DNA from: Polyodon spathula
Taxonomy: Eukaryota > Chordata > Actinopteri > Acipenseriformes > Polyodontidae
Direction: 5' to 3'
Assembly (NCBI RefSeq): GCF_017654505.1
Contig: NC_054537.1
Coordinates: 71,628,618 to 71,692,617, forward strand
DNA: 64,000 bases
Below are positions 16,126 through 26,110 of this stretch, in pieces. The notes beneath the pieces were generated by a model, which saw nothing but the letters and a program-made list of their open reading frames with translations, was not told where the DNA came from and did not search any database. The translations under genes and the position numbers were made by a program. How positions within the stretch are numbered: position 1 is the stretch's first letter; every line of letters starts with the position of its first letter.

Positions 16126-16904
16126 TGTGACGGGGGTGCAACGGGTCGGAGCTGTGGTCGATCCTCCCGATCGCTGGTGGCGTTGCTTAAAACGGGACGA
16201 GACTGGGAACTGGGAAAAACTGGAACCGTCTGGGAATTCCAGAAAGATCGCTCGCTCCGTCCGAACGCGGAAGTCCACGGCCGCCGCGCCACGTACCTCA
16301 GTCGGAGTTACTGTGTAAGCCGATTAGGTACAGCGGCGACCGGGTCCGAGGCTAAGGGCGGGGTCGAATAGTATTTAAAGGACGGTCCGATCTAACCTCG
16401 GTTGCTCAGTCCTGGGAACAGAGAAAGGAGACGTGTTGCTGAATTGTGGGTTTTTTTTTTTTTTTTTTTTTTTTGGTATAATAGTGTGTTGTTTTTCAGA
16501 GTCTGGAGACGACGTTTTAGAGTGTTACCCGGAAGAACGACCGGGACCTCGCTGCTAATAAAAATTACACAGGATCGGGAGCCCCCTAGAGACCAGTGCG
16601 GGAGCGCCGGCGAAAACTTATGTCTATTTGTTTTAACTTTTTGTGTGCGGGACTTCGTTAATTGTACCTTTTTATTTTGCACCTCCTCCTTTATCATTGT
16701 TGATATTGGTGGGGGGAATTTATTTTTGATTATTTTTATTTCATTACTTTTGTTCTACTTTCTTTTTGTTGAATTACTGGTCTGTGGTCATTTGTACGAC
16801 CAAACGTAATAAAACCCTGCTGCGGGGAGAAGTAAATCAAGCCTCCTGAGTATTTTTGCCAGTCCCCTTAACACCACCATTTGACTGCCCGCTACCCTCT
16901 TACA
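16126..16904 (+). mobile_element. Solo LTR with perfect 5-bp target duplication
   Basis: A 779-bp LTR, TGTGACGGGG to CTCTTACA, flanked on both sides by GTCCT (16121-16125 and 16905-16909). Five-base duplications are usual for Gypsy-type integrases. A TATTTAAAGG box lies near 16372 and AATAAAACC near 16808, in the order expected of U3 and R. Its first 280 bp are strikingly CpG-rich against the surrounding AT-rich DNA. No internal region remains, so it arose by recombination between two LTRs. The short overlapping ORFs at 16063-16371 fall inside the U3 region and are not genes. Confidence 0.88.
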
Positions 16905-17247
16905 GTCCTGTTGATTCCTGTTGAATTTCCTTGTGGTTTATTTGATATCTGGGCCCATATTCCTAAAACTTACCATCTCCTTTATCGTGCAAGTAATAGT
17001 GTTTAACATGACAGTATTTCATTAGGTGATGCATAAACACCATTTACCATCAAAAAACATCACTCATTGTGACGTTAGGATAACATGCCCTTAGAGACCA
17101 AATTTCTTATTAGCATATTATTCTTCTGTTTCATAAATCTGTATTGACCCGTTATTTGACCCATACTGGCATCCTAATTATGAGATGTGTCTTAATTGTA
17201 TTTATTTCCTAACATAATTTCTGCCTTTAGGAACATGTATTTAAGAC

Positions 17248-17273
17248 AATAATAATAATAATAATAATAATAA
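17248..17273. repeat. (AAT)n microsatellite
   Basis: About eight AAT units. Confidence 0.9.
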
Positions 17274-17612
17274 TTTAAAAAATGTGTTTAATTATCCAAT
17301 AATTAGGTAATTTAAGTATTTTGTAATTTGCAATGCATACATTAAATTCAGGATGAAAAAAAAATCACGTTTGTAACCTACTTGCTAAAAAAATGCCAGG
17401 CTTCGATGTGCTTGTGTGGACTACATCAAGAGGAGGGGGATATCTTGGAACATGATCCTCCCACAAGACCCAGCAGATTTGAGCTGCGACTTGCTCTATA
17501 TACTCTGATGATGTGATTCGTAGCAGGTATCGATTTAACAGAAGCATAATTATTCACCTGTTTGGAGAACCAACTGTAGAGCCGCACTACTAGAAACAAG
17601 GCTATTCCCGTA

Positions 17613-17820
17613 TTAACACTATACCAAGGCAGTCAATTTGACCATTTTAAATGTAATTTACTCCGCCTGTCTGGCAGATACGGGGCTGTGCATTCTATGA
17701 CTTTTCATAAATACATGCATTAATTATCCTGACAATGTATGAGATGCGGGTTTGCAAAAATAAGTGCAATATAATACCAACCTACCTAGAACTACCAGAC
17801 TGGTCAAACTGACCGCTACA
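17613..17820 (+). mobile_element. piggyBac-type 5' terminus with subterminal direct repeat
   Basis: A TTAA target (17613-17616) is followed by CACTATACCAAGGCAGTC and AATTTGACC. About 170 bp further on, a related unit recurs in the same orientation (CCTAGAACTACCAGACTGG then TCAAACTGACC). The same two-part layout with a homologous interior (GACTTTTC.TAAATA, ATCCTGA, GCAAAAAT) is found inverted at 54690-54903. Because a piggyBac transposase pseudogene on the same strand starts about 550 bp downstream, this is probably the left end of that element. Confidence 0.55.
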
Positions 17821-18251
17821 TGGAAAACAATTGTATTTTGCTTATACAGTACACTATTCTATTTTATTATTTGTATTTATCAGTCAGGATTGTGCCGGCA
17901 ATTTATTGAACTGTAATTAAATCAGTCTGCAGCCGTTAAATGAATGTCTTCTTGTAATCTAAGATGTCTATTGTAATTCAATCAGCCTTTTGTAGTGTCT
18001 GCTGTCTGTCTTGTGAGCAGTTATCGCTTTTTGTAACTCAGGCGTCTACTGTCTGTCATGTGAGCAGGTATCTACTGTGATCTATTTTTAGATTCACTAA
18101 GGTTACTATACTTATCTGAAGTTACCCAAAGGAATTCAGTTTTCCACAATTGTATTGGAGAAAGTGAAAATGAGTTGCCAGACCTGACTGCTGAGCAATG
18201 CTTAGAGTTACTACATTATTTCTCCATTTTCCTAAATAGGGGCCCATTAAG

Positions 18252-18340
18252 GAGGCTGTGTGGTTCAGTGTTTAAAGAAACAGCTTTGTAACCAGGAGGT
18301 CCCCGGTTCAAATCCCAGCTGCTGTTGCTGGACAACTTGT
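18252..18340 (+). repeat. tRNA-derived SINE, head only
   Basis: GGCTGTGTGGTTCAGTG (A-box-like) and GGTTCAAATCCC (B box) are spaced as in a tRNA gene. The same head begins the longer SINE at 59676. The body and tail are absent. It is not a functional tRNA gene, because the second half cannot form a cloverleaf. Confidence 0.65.
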
Positions 18341-18364
18341 GGTCCAGTAAGTGGGGACAATAGT

Positions 18365-19342
18365 ACGGAATTGCTTTTATGAAATCATACATTTTTTTGT
18401 GTTTCGATTTGAAGTCAACCAGAAGCATGCACCTTCAAAATGATAAATTTGCCCAGGTATCCAAAGTTTGGAACTGCTTCACTGATAACAGCATTCTCTG
18501 CTACAAACCTGGAGAAAACATTACAGTAGATGAGCCACTTTTTTCCAACAAAAGTAAGATGTCGGTGGACTCAATATATATATCTAACAAATCTGACAAA
18601 TTTGGGATCAAGTTTTGGCTGGCAGCGGATGTTCAGTGCAAATATTTGTTCAATGGCTACCCCTACTTGGGCAAGGATGAGACTTGCCCAGCCTACCAAA
18701 GGCTGGGTGAATGGTACTTCGGCTAATAGGAACCTATTTAGGAAAAAAGAGAAATGTTACCATAACAGTTTTTTTTTACCTCACTGCAATTGGCAAAAGA
18801 GTTAAAGAAGAAAAAAACAATCCTGATTGGAACTGTAAATAAACAAAGGAATGAATTGCCACCATATGCAGAAGACCTGCACACAGAGCTGTACTCCACT
18901 ACAATTCTGAAGCACTCTGACTGCTGCACTCTAACAGTGTAAAGTGCATCCATCAGTTACCATCAAGACTGATGGAAAAAAAAAAAAAGTCAGTGGAGAT
19001 TTACAATACAGCGAAGTATAGAGTTGACATTTTACACCAGATGGCATGGAAATACTCAGTGAAAGCTGGCTCTCATAAGTGGCCTGTTCATGTGTTTTAC
19101 AATTCATTGGGTCTCGCAGCCATCAACTTTTTAATTCTTTACAAACATTTTTGAACAGAAGAAGAGTGCAAAGCAGATACCCACAGCTGAAGGTAGTGAC
19201 CCCGGTGCCAGCCACAAGTGACAACAATGCCATGTTCCTAAATGCAATTGATAGCTGTGCCCAATGCACAAAGGCATTGTGTAGAAAGTGCACTGCATAT
19301 GTGGAGAAGTGCCACGTCTGTGTGGATTGTGCAAACACTTAA
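18365..19342 (+). pseudogene. piggyBac transposase, decayed
   Basis: piggyBac transposases excise and integrate at TTAA using three catalytic Asp residues. Visible in order: FAQVSKVWNCFTDNSILCYK, then NITVDEPLF with the first Asp, DKFGIKFWLAADVQ, LFNGYPYLGKDE, FFTSLQLAKELKKKKT, LIGTVNKQRNELPP, IYNTAKYRVDILHQM with the third Asp, and WPVHVFYNSLGLAAINFLIL. A C-terminal Cys-rich zinc domain (CAQCTKALCRKC, CHVCVDC) closes it. A pair of compensating frameshifts lies at 18545-18590. Further stops and shifts follow, and the NVTTDN region with the second Asp is corrupted near 18760-18770. The N-terminal part is missing or unrecognisable. Confidence 0.85.
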
Positions 19343-19405
19343 GCCCTGACACACCGTCGCTTCACGTCACTTTTTGAAGACACTTTATGATTTTTATGTA
19401 TCATC

Positions 19406-19853
19406 TGTGAACAATCTTTCAGCACTATTTATGAACACACAGAATTGAAGTTGAAGCATTTGACACGCACTTTTAATTTTTCAAAATAAACAAAAACAAA
19501 ACAAAACAAAAGCCTAACTTCACTTCGGAGTGCTAACTAAAAGTTTAGTTCTGTCCCTAACTATGTGCTGGACGGCTAAGCCGTTTACCAGCAAACAAAC
19601 AACACACTTACACAAACACACAGTTAACACACAGTATCTTCTTTTGTGACTGTTCAGACACAGTGTACCACTTCCAGTGTCCTTCTACTCAGCAGTCCGG
19701 AGCAGACTGACTGCTGCATTTGTATCTCTGTCAGCTGGCTTCAATTTACAATAATTGCCAGCTGAAAACAATTAACAAATTAAACAATTAACAAATACAT
19801 GTTTGCACGTGTTTGGCAGGGAGGATTTTTAAAACCATCCCTGCTGTGTTACA
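19406..19853 (-). repeat. 3' LTR of the non-autonomous element
   Basis: On the minus strand it starts TGTAACACAGCAGGGATGG and then CCTCCCTGC, the same hairpin-type opening as the LTR at 11376. It contains GGTAAACGGCTTAGCCGTCC and a TTAAAAG signal. The outer end near 19406 is judged from alignment with the partner LTR. Confidence 0.8.
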
Positions 19854-19867
19854 CATCCTCCCCCTTG
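19854..19867 (-). promoter_or_regulatory. Polypurine tract
   Basis: On the minus strand AAGGGGGAGGATG abuts the start of the 3' LTR. That is where a plus-strand primer for reverse transcription is expected. Confidence 0.7.
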
Positions 19868-20553
19868 TGTAAAACACACCCGGCACTCCCAAGTAGGGAC
19901 CACGAACCGATGAGGAGGAACCCGAACAGCTTGTCCAGGGCGACCGACGCATAGGCCGCTGACTGGGAGGGTGCAGCACCGTGCAGAGGTGTGAATCCTG
20001 GGACTGGCATAGAGACATCTGTGGTTCCAGGGGAACACATGTAACATCTGACATCCACGGCGTGATGTCTTGAGACTCAGGGGGAGTGTAGTAAGGGCAC
20101 AGATGAGGAACTGTGCTCGGAGGTGCCCCGACCTGGGAGCAAGGTCGAACACAGAGAGGTCCAGACATTCCGGCAGGGTATCTGACTGGACGGGGCAAGG
20201 GACCACCCTCGTCAGTGCCAGACCAACTTGCAGGGCTGACGGTGGCTCCAGAGATGGAAACGGCTCCTCCTCTGGCTCCGAAAACAGCACCGGCTCCTCT
20301 GGTGCTGCAGATGGCAATCTCTCCAGCCCTTTTGGCTCAGGAGACAATGGTGCTTCTTCGCCTGGCTATGGAGACAGCTTCTTCGTGTGGGCTTCCAGTT
20401 CTGGAGCAGCAGGTCTAATTCTGTGGGCTCCAATTCTGGAAGCCCCATCTCCTGCCTCCATCTCCTGGTCCCCTCCAATTGCCGCTCCACGTTTTTATGC
20501 AGTTTTCAATTAACTTGCATTTACTGTGGTTCGTGGGGGTGCTACCCTTTTTT

Positions 20554-20562
20554 CTGACACCA
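20554..20562 (-). promoter_or_regulatory. Primer-binding site, tRNA-Leu type (degenerate)
   Basis: On the minus strand TGGTGTCAG lies two bases after the LTR end. It matches the complement of a tRNA-Leu 3' end (CTGACACCA). The following bases have degenerated into an A run. Confidence 0.65.
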
Positions 20563-20564
20563 AA

Positions 20565-21016
20565 TGGTAAACAATCTTATCTCTTCTGGGTTCTTTCAAC
20601 AATTTTTATGAACATACAGACACACAGAATTGAAGTTTAAGCACTTGACGCACACTTTTAATTTTTCAAAATAAACAAAAACAAAACAAAAGCCTAACTC
20701 CACTTTGGAGCGCTAACTAAAACTTTATCTCCATCCCTTACTACGTGCTGGAGGGCTAAGCCATTTACCAGCAACAAACGACACACTTGCACAAACACAC
20801 AGTACCTTCTTTTGTGACTGCTCGGACACAGTGTACCACTTCCATTGTCCTTCTACTCAGCAGTCCCGAGTAGACTGACTGCTGCTTTTTTATCTCTGTC
20901 AGCTGGCTTCAATTTGTAATAATTGCCAGTTGAAAACAATTAACAAATAATAAAACAATTAACAACTGCACATGTTTGGCAGGGAGAATTTTTAATCCCA
21001 CCCGTGCTGTGCGACA
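20565..21016 (-). repeat. 5' LTR of the non-autonomous element
   Basis: Partner of 19406-19853. On the minus strand it begins TGTCGCACAGC and ends CCA just before the primer-binding site. Its outer portion keeps about 20 bp that the other copy has lost. Confidence 0.8.
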
Positions 21017-22379
21017 TCTCGACACACTAGGGTGTTGCTTTGCATTGCGTCTAGGAGCTATCTAAACAGACAACTTCTCAGTTGTGTATTAATGAGGTTA
21101 ATGCATTTATCATGGAACTTATGTCACAACACATGACTCACATACACAGTATAAATAGTGGGCATGAAACCATATTCTAGTGGTTAAAGAAAGTTGTTGA
21201 ACATCCACAGAGTGAACATTCCCAGTGGACACCCACGTCTAACTTTAGTTAATACATTGCAATTAGAAAGCATCTGCTTTAACCCTCAGATTGAAATCTG
21301 TGAGGAGGTGCAAAATGCTCCCTGTGACTTCCTGATATTTTTCACTCTTATAAACAGTGACTCATCTGATGTGTGATGGGGTCACAGGCAGCACACCCAT
21401 ACCTTTTCACATCTGCGCCTCGTAATATTCTTATAATTAAATCTGTTTATATTGAAACCATATTCATATTAAGCATGGGTGAACAAGACTTTTAATTGCC
21501 ACTGGCAGACAATGCATTAATGAAACTGGAAGAGATATGCATTTGTATGTTGTACATGCAAGGAGCTTAACATTTCTGTATTTTTAATATTTATTCATTT
21601 AAATTGCTCTTTTGTGGATGGAAGAAGTGTCAGAATAGATAATATAAATTGTACTAGTATAACATTATGTAATTGTACTGTATGTAGAACCACAGCCATG
21701 TTGAATTAGGCATCTTCTATAATAATGTTTAAAATCATTATGCAATCTGTTCAAAAACAAAACACAGTAGTCTGTTGTATTTTATTAACTAGTAAAACAA
21801 CTGTCTTTGGGGGAAAAAGAAGGAAAGATAGAGATTAGAGTATAATAAAGAACATGTCATATGTTTGTGTACTGTACATCACTGTTTTTTGAATGACAAA
21901 CTAGTGTTATAGGGAACAAATACTGGGGGGGGGGGGGTATATTGGTTGAACAGAAGGTTTTGGAGACCCATGCACCAAAACCAATACCTAAGATAAACAT
22001 TATTTTTAAGTCTCTTGATAAACAGCACAGTACGTTTTGTAATTGAAAGTTTAAAAAGTCAGCATAATGTAATTTCACATTGGGTCTTGCAATAAAACAT
22101 GGTTTTATCTCACTGAGAGACTGTCTCTTGGTTGCATAATCTCTAAACATGTAATGAACTCCCTAAGGTGTCTGGATGAGTAATACAAATGTGCGTCTTT
22201 CTGCTGAATGAATAAATAAATGCTACAAATGAGTTACATTTTTTTTAAAAACAAAGTCTACAGGGTTTTTTTTTAAATGTTTGCTCTTCAAAAAGGAACC
22301 TTTCATGTACAAACATGAAATTAATTAGGTTTGATATATCATATTTAAATCCATTTAAATCCCTTTGTTGTAAATTAAA
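21017..22379. other. Unassigned sequence
   Basis: No gene or element recognised. Includes a 13-base G run near 21926-21938. Confidence 0.4.
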
Positions 22380-22640
22380 AGAACTAGGTATGGAGATAAT
22401 TTTTTCAGGGCTCTACCTGTTAGTGGTAAGAGTTGATAAGCTTTTAGTAGACTTTTCTCCTAAATAGATGGTTAGCAGATTGGTGCACTTTTAAGAAACT
22501 AGGTTTTATTGATAATTGGAATAGCTTTTGAGAGAGATCTTTTTTTTGTTAGGAAAGATGGTTTACACCCCAAAAAGAGGGGTTCAGTTAAATTGGCAGA
22601 TAATATAGAGACTTATTTTAACCTTTCCGTTCCGGTGAAC
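22380..22640 (+). pseudogene. L2/Rex-type LINE ORF1, esterase-domain end
   Basis: Translating across two stops and a frameshift gives LGFIDNWNSF, ERSFF and then RKDGLHPKKRGSVKLADNI. The DGLHP motif is the C-terminal Asp-His of the SGNH-type esterase found in ORF1 of some CR1/L2 LINEs. The strand agrees with the endonuclease (23850) and RT (24640) fragments that follow in the normal order. These pieces therefore probably come from one element now spread over 3.7 kb. Confidence 0.65.
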
Positions 22641-23065
22641 GTTTAAGTTCTGACTGACATAACATTAATTTCGGCTTGTGTATCAGGACAAATAGCCACT
22701 GAAAGTATAGTGTATTATACCTCTCTAACAGCTGAGAATCTGAAGATTATTAAGAGAATAACATTTTCACTCTGATGAAATATACCCTACGATTACCTAG
22801 TTTGAATGTAAAAAATACGTTTTGAAATGTACTTGAAAATTAATTTTTCATTAGAAATATCTCCGTAAGTGTAATTGTGATCTCCTGCCTAAAGACTGCA
22901 AAAGTATTAGTGGTAGCCACAACCCTCAGGAACTACGATAAGAAAGCATTTTATAAATACTGTGTATTTTCATTTTACAACAAATTGTTTGACTGGTACG
23001 TGTGTGAAGAAGTTCACCATCAGATAAATCTTCAACTCACCAACGTATTCTGTAAAAAAAAGAAA

Positions 23066-23091
23066 AAATAATAATAATAATAATAATAATA
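23066..23091. repeat. (AAT)n microsatellite
   Basis: About eight AAT units after an A-rich run. Confidence 0.9.
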
Positions 23092-23849
23092 TTATAATAA
23101 TCTTTAAACAGTATATACAGTAAGTAAAACGAAACCTAAGATACTGAAATGCTGCACCTCATAATAAAATGTATCTCTACTGGCCCGGAGCTTTATTGAA
23201 ATACATTTCGATTGGAGAGTCATCCCTGAAGTTTAGACTGAATATTTCACTACAGTTAAAATTTTGTTAATTAATTTTGGGTTTATAAACATTTAGTATG
23301 ATTTCTGGTAAGCATGTACTTGTGATCACCGAATCTCCAGACAGAAAAATAAGTAAATAAAACACACTTGGCTAGCCTTCTCTCTATCTAACGTTATTTT
23401 CGTTTTTTAAAGTATGTAAAACCATATCTGATTGGTTGTTGGAGTCTTTGGAGATGTCAGTCTTTTGGTAAGCAACCAATGGTTGTTTAAAAAGGCTTAA
23501 ATGTTCTTGAATAAATTAAATGGGAGAAGGGGTGCTTCATTATTTCAATTTGTATGACCAAACTTCACAAATTAATTACTCTGTTGATGTAGTGACAAAA
23601 CCCTGTTATCATTTGTCAGCCCTTCCAGGGGTTCTTCTCCTGAGAAGTTAATTAAAATTACTACTATGGCACCTTGTAGTCGTTCAAATAGCTCTGAGCC
23701 TATTACTCTACGCATGGCAGTACTCATACAAGGTATTTTGCTAGTACATCTGTCTTAATTAATGGTTTTATTTTAGAATCAAAGCTAGATATTGTAGCCC
23801 TGGTAGTCTTGGTTGAAACAGAATAAGAATGCACCACTAGTAGAGACTT

Positions 23850-24290
23850 GTCCATCAGTTTTCTTCTTCTCTTAGAGGGTGCGTTAGGGCGAGGAGGATT
23901 GCTACTATCTGTGGTAAAACATTTGTTTTTAATCATGATATCATGGAGTTATTCTTCTTTTAAAATACTCTCTTTTACTGTTAGTAATCTGTTACCTATC
24001 TACATTATAGTTATTTATTGGCCACCTAGACCTAATTCTCTTTTTCTACCTGAAAGTGGTGAATTTGTATCTGCAATGACTGTTAAGCATGATAGGATTA
24101 TGCTGCTAGGCATAGAAAATGGCATGGTAGGTACTACAATAAAGTCTCCTTACAGGCAACAGATCATTGACATGGATTTTGCCTTAATGTATTTGTACTG
24201 TTGTCATACTCTCCCCACACTGCATGTAAAATGTACACTTTCACCTTCATGTGTCCGAATATATAATGTTCTTATAATACTGTAAGTGTT
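23850..24290 (+). pseudogene. L2-like LINE endonuclease fragment
   Basis: The plus strand contains VIYWPPRPNSLFLPESGEF followed by KHDRIMLLGIENG. These match the YRPP..NS.FL.EF and LLGDFNI signatures of an L2 endonuclease, with the catalytic GDFN changed to GIEN. The N-terminal half is degraded by stops. It lies between the ORF1 esterase remnant and the RT fragment in the right order and orientation. Confidence 0.75.
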
Positions 24291-25303
24291 TTGTGGCTAC
24301 TTCTAATCATGTTGAGTTTATTTATTGGGGAGGCGAGGAAAGAGCAGCATACCAGAGAAAATGTACTCAACATGATTAGGGGAATTCACTGAATAATTAT
24401 AAACCAATTGTGTATTGTGTTAGGAAGTTTTATTGTAATTTTAAAAGCTTAATAAATTTATAATGAAATGTTACATACATGGTATACATGTATAATAACT
24501 AACAACTACAAACACAAATGACACTTCAAACGTATTTCTTTATAGCCTACAGTCATACATACTAAAATACATACAAAAGAAGTATTCTCTTGGTGTAATA
24601 CTACCATTAAGTATTATCAATAGTTCCTTTTCATCTGGCATTGTTTCAGGCTCCTTTTAATGTTGCTGTAGTAAAACCATTGCTTAAAAACCTAGTACTG
24701 GTCCAAAAGTTCTTAACAATTTTAGGTCTATTTCTAATCTCCCCCTTGTATACAGTTTTAGAGACAATAGTAGCTAACCAACTTAATACATTTCTTGCAC
24801 TACATAATATACATGAGAAATTTCAGTCAGGCTTCCACCCTGGTCAGTGGAAGTACTGAAACTGCACTAATCGGAGTGCTAATGACGTGCTGCTATCTTC
24901 AGATATGGGCTCACCTTCAGCTCTTATACTTCTTGATCTAACTGTGGCATTTGACACTATTGCTCATCCTATTTTGCTTAATCATTTTGATAATGTAGTA
25001 GGATTGTCAGGTTGTGTCATGTCTTGGTTTAAATCATATCTTTTAAATATGTTTCAATTTATTAAAATTGAGGAAGAATCCTCTTTTTTTTTATCTAAAG
25101 TTACATGTGGTGTCCCGCAGGGTTCCTTTCTTGGTCAAATTTAATTTTCCTTGTATATGCTACCTTTGTGCGACCATTGTCTGTAAACATGAGGTAAATT
25201 GTCATTGTCATGCTGATGATACTCAATTATATAAGCTGAAATAATTACCTCTCTTGCTGACATTAAGCAGTGGATGTCAAAAAATCTTTATTGTTAAAGT
25301 CAG

Positions 25304-25709
25304 TGTGGCAGGCTGGTGAGTGGATAGAGGCCCAGAGACAATCTGCAGTTCAAAAAATATATACTTTTATTATAAATAAACACAAAATAAAAGTGCACAA
25401 GGGCAAAATAAAGGGATTTAAACACAAAAAAAAACAGTACAAAAAACAAACTTACAAAAATAAAGGTTTCCAGGCACCAACCCAACAAAACCCCAACCCC
25501 AACCCCAACCCCAACCCCAACCTGCTTCCTCAGCTCCCTCCTCCCAAATGAGAAGCAGAGGCTTCCTTTTATATCAGGTGGCTGGGCGCTGATTGATCGT
25601 TAATTAACCTAATCAACCCCAGCCACCTGAACATAATAAACCCAGGCAGGTAGGGGAAATTAACCCCATCCCTGCCAATTTAAAAAAGGCAGAGCTTTGC
25701 TCTGCCACA
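25304..25709 (-). mobile_element. Solo LTR inserted in the L2 RT
   Basis: A 406-bp LTR. On the minus strand it begins TGTGGCAGAGCAAAGCTCTG, a perfect hairpin, and ends CAGCCTGCCACA. The promoter-like GATATAAAAGG near 25570 and AATAAAAG near 25375 lie in U3-to-R order. The flanks gtcag and ctcgg are a plausible 5-bp duplication with two mutations, because the L2 frame (TCAGATAAAAC) resumes exactly after it. It holds a GGGGTT array at 25493-25522. Confidence 0.82.
25493..25522 (-). repeat. (GGGGTT)5 array, G-quadruplex candidate
   Basis: Five CCCCAA units on the plus strand, read GGGGTT on the LTR sense strand, about 50-80 bp downstream of its TATA-like box. Four or more G4 runs with two-base loops fit a G-quadruplex. 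Confidence 0.8.
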
Positions 25710-26110
25710 CTCGGATAAAACTGAGATTATGCTTTTGGGATCTCAGAATCAACAAAATAATATAAATCCATCTGATTTTACATTTGGCAGCTTATCCTTT
25801 GAGTTGAAGGCTAAAATGACAAATTTGGGTGTCATTTTTGACCCAGAGCTTTCATTCGAGACACACACTAGCAATGTAACTAAAATGTATATTTTCATTT
25901 AAGAACTATTGCTAAACTAAGACGTTCTGTTTCGCTGCAGGATGCTGCGAGATTGAAGCATGCTTTTATAGACTCTAGATTGATTATTACAATGCTCTTT
26001 TTTCTGGTATTTTAAGTTGTGTTTCACCCTGATTGCAGCTTGTGCAAAATGCTGTGGTCCATCTTACTATAATGCATAATCAGAATCCACCTAAAAAACA
26101 AGTTTCCTTA

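Larger units (their letters stand above)
19406..21016 (-). mobile_element. Non-autonomous LTR retroelement with two LTRs
   Basis: Two related LTRs (19406-19853 and 20565-21016) in direct orientation flank about 710 bp. Read on the minus strand, a primer-binding site complementary to tRNA-Leu follows the upstream LTR, and a purine tract precedes the downstream LTR. The interior has ORFs of up to 172 codons, rich in Pro, Ser and Glu, but no protease, RT, RNase H or integrase motif. Mobility must have depended on enzymes supplied by another element. The LTRs differ by small indels and many substitutions, so the insertion is old. It lies just past the piggyBac pseudogene. No clear target duplication is seen (tcatc at the left, tctcg at the right). 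Confidence 0.82.
24640..26110 (+). pseudogene. L2-like LINE reverse transcriptase, split by a solo LTR
   Basis: RT motifs in order: FNVAVVKPLLKN, ETIVANQLNTFL, HEKFQSGFHP, LILLDLTVAFDTIAH (motif A), WFKSYLLN, VTCGVPQGSFLG, and HCHADDTQLYK (motif C with both Asp) at about 25200-25240. The frame reaches MSKNLYC-type sequence and is cut after AAAGTCAG at 25303. Beyond the LTR it resumes at 25715 with DKTEIMLLGSQNQ, then MTNLGVIFDPELSFETH. It fades near 26090 after CAKCCGP-type sequence. Several stops and frameshifts make it inactive. Confidence 0.85.

Noticed and set aside
16063..16371. Cluster of overlapping ORFs on both strands
   Set aside because: They fall in the GC-rich U3 part of a solo LTR with a perfect target duplication; GC-rich DNA has few stops by chance.
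18252..18340. Possible tRNA gene (A and B box)
   Set aside because: The same head begins a longer dispersed SINE at 59676, and the acceptor and T-stem halves do not pair, so it is a SINE head.
19829..20347. 172-codon antisense ORF as a host gene
   Set aside because: It spans the interior of a two-LTR element and runs into the LTR, so it belongs to the retroelement and shows no conserved domain.
25493..25522. Interstitial telomere repeat
   Set aside because: The unit is GGGGTT, not the vertebrate TTAGGG, and it is an internal part of an LTR.
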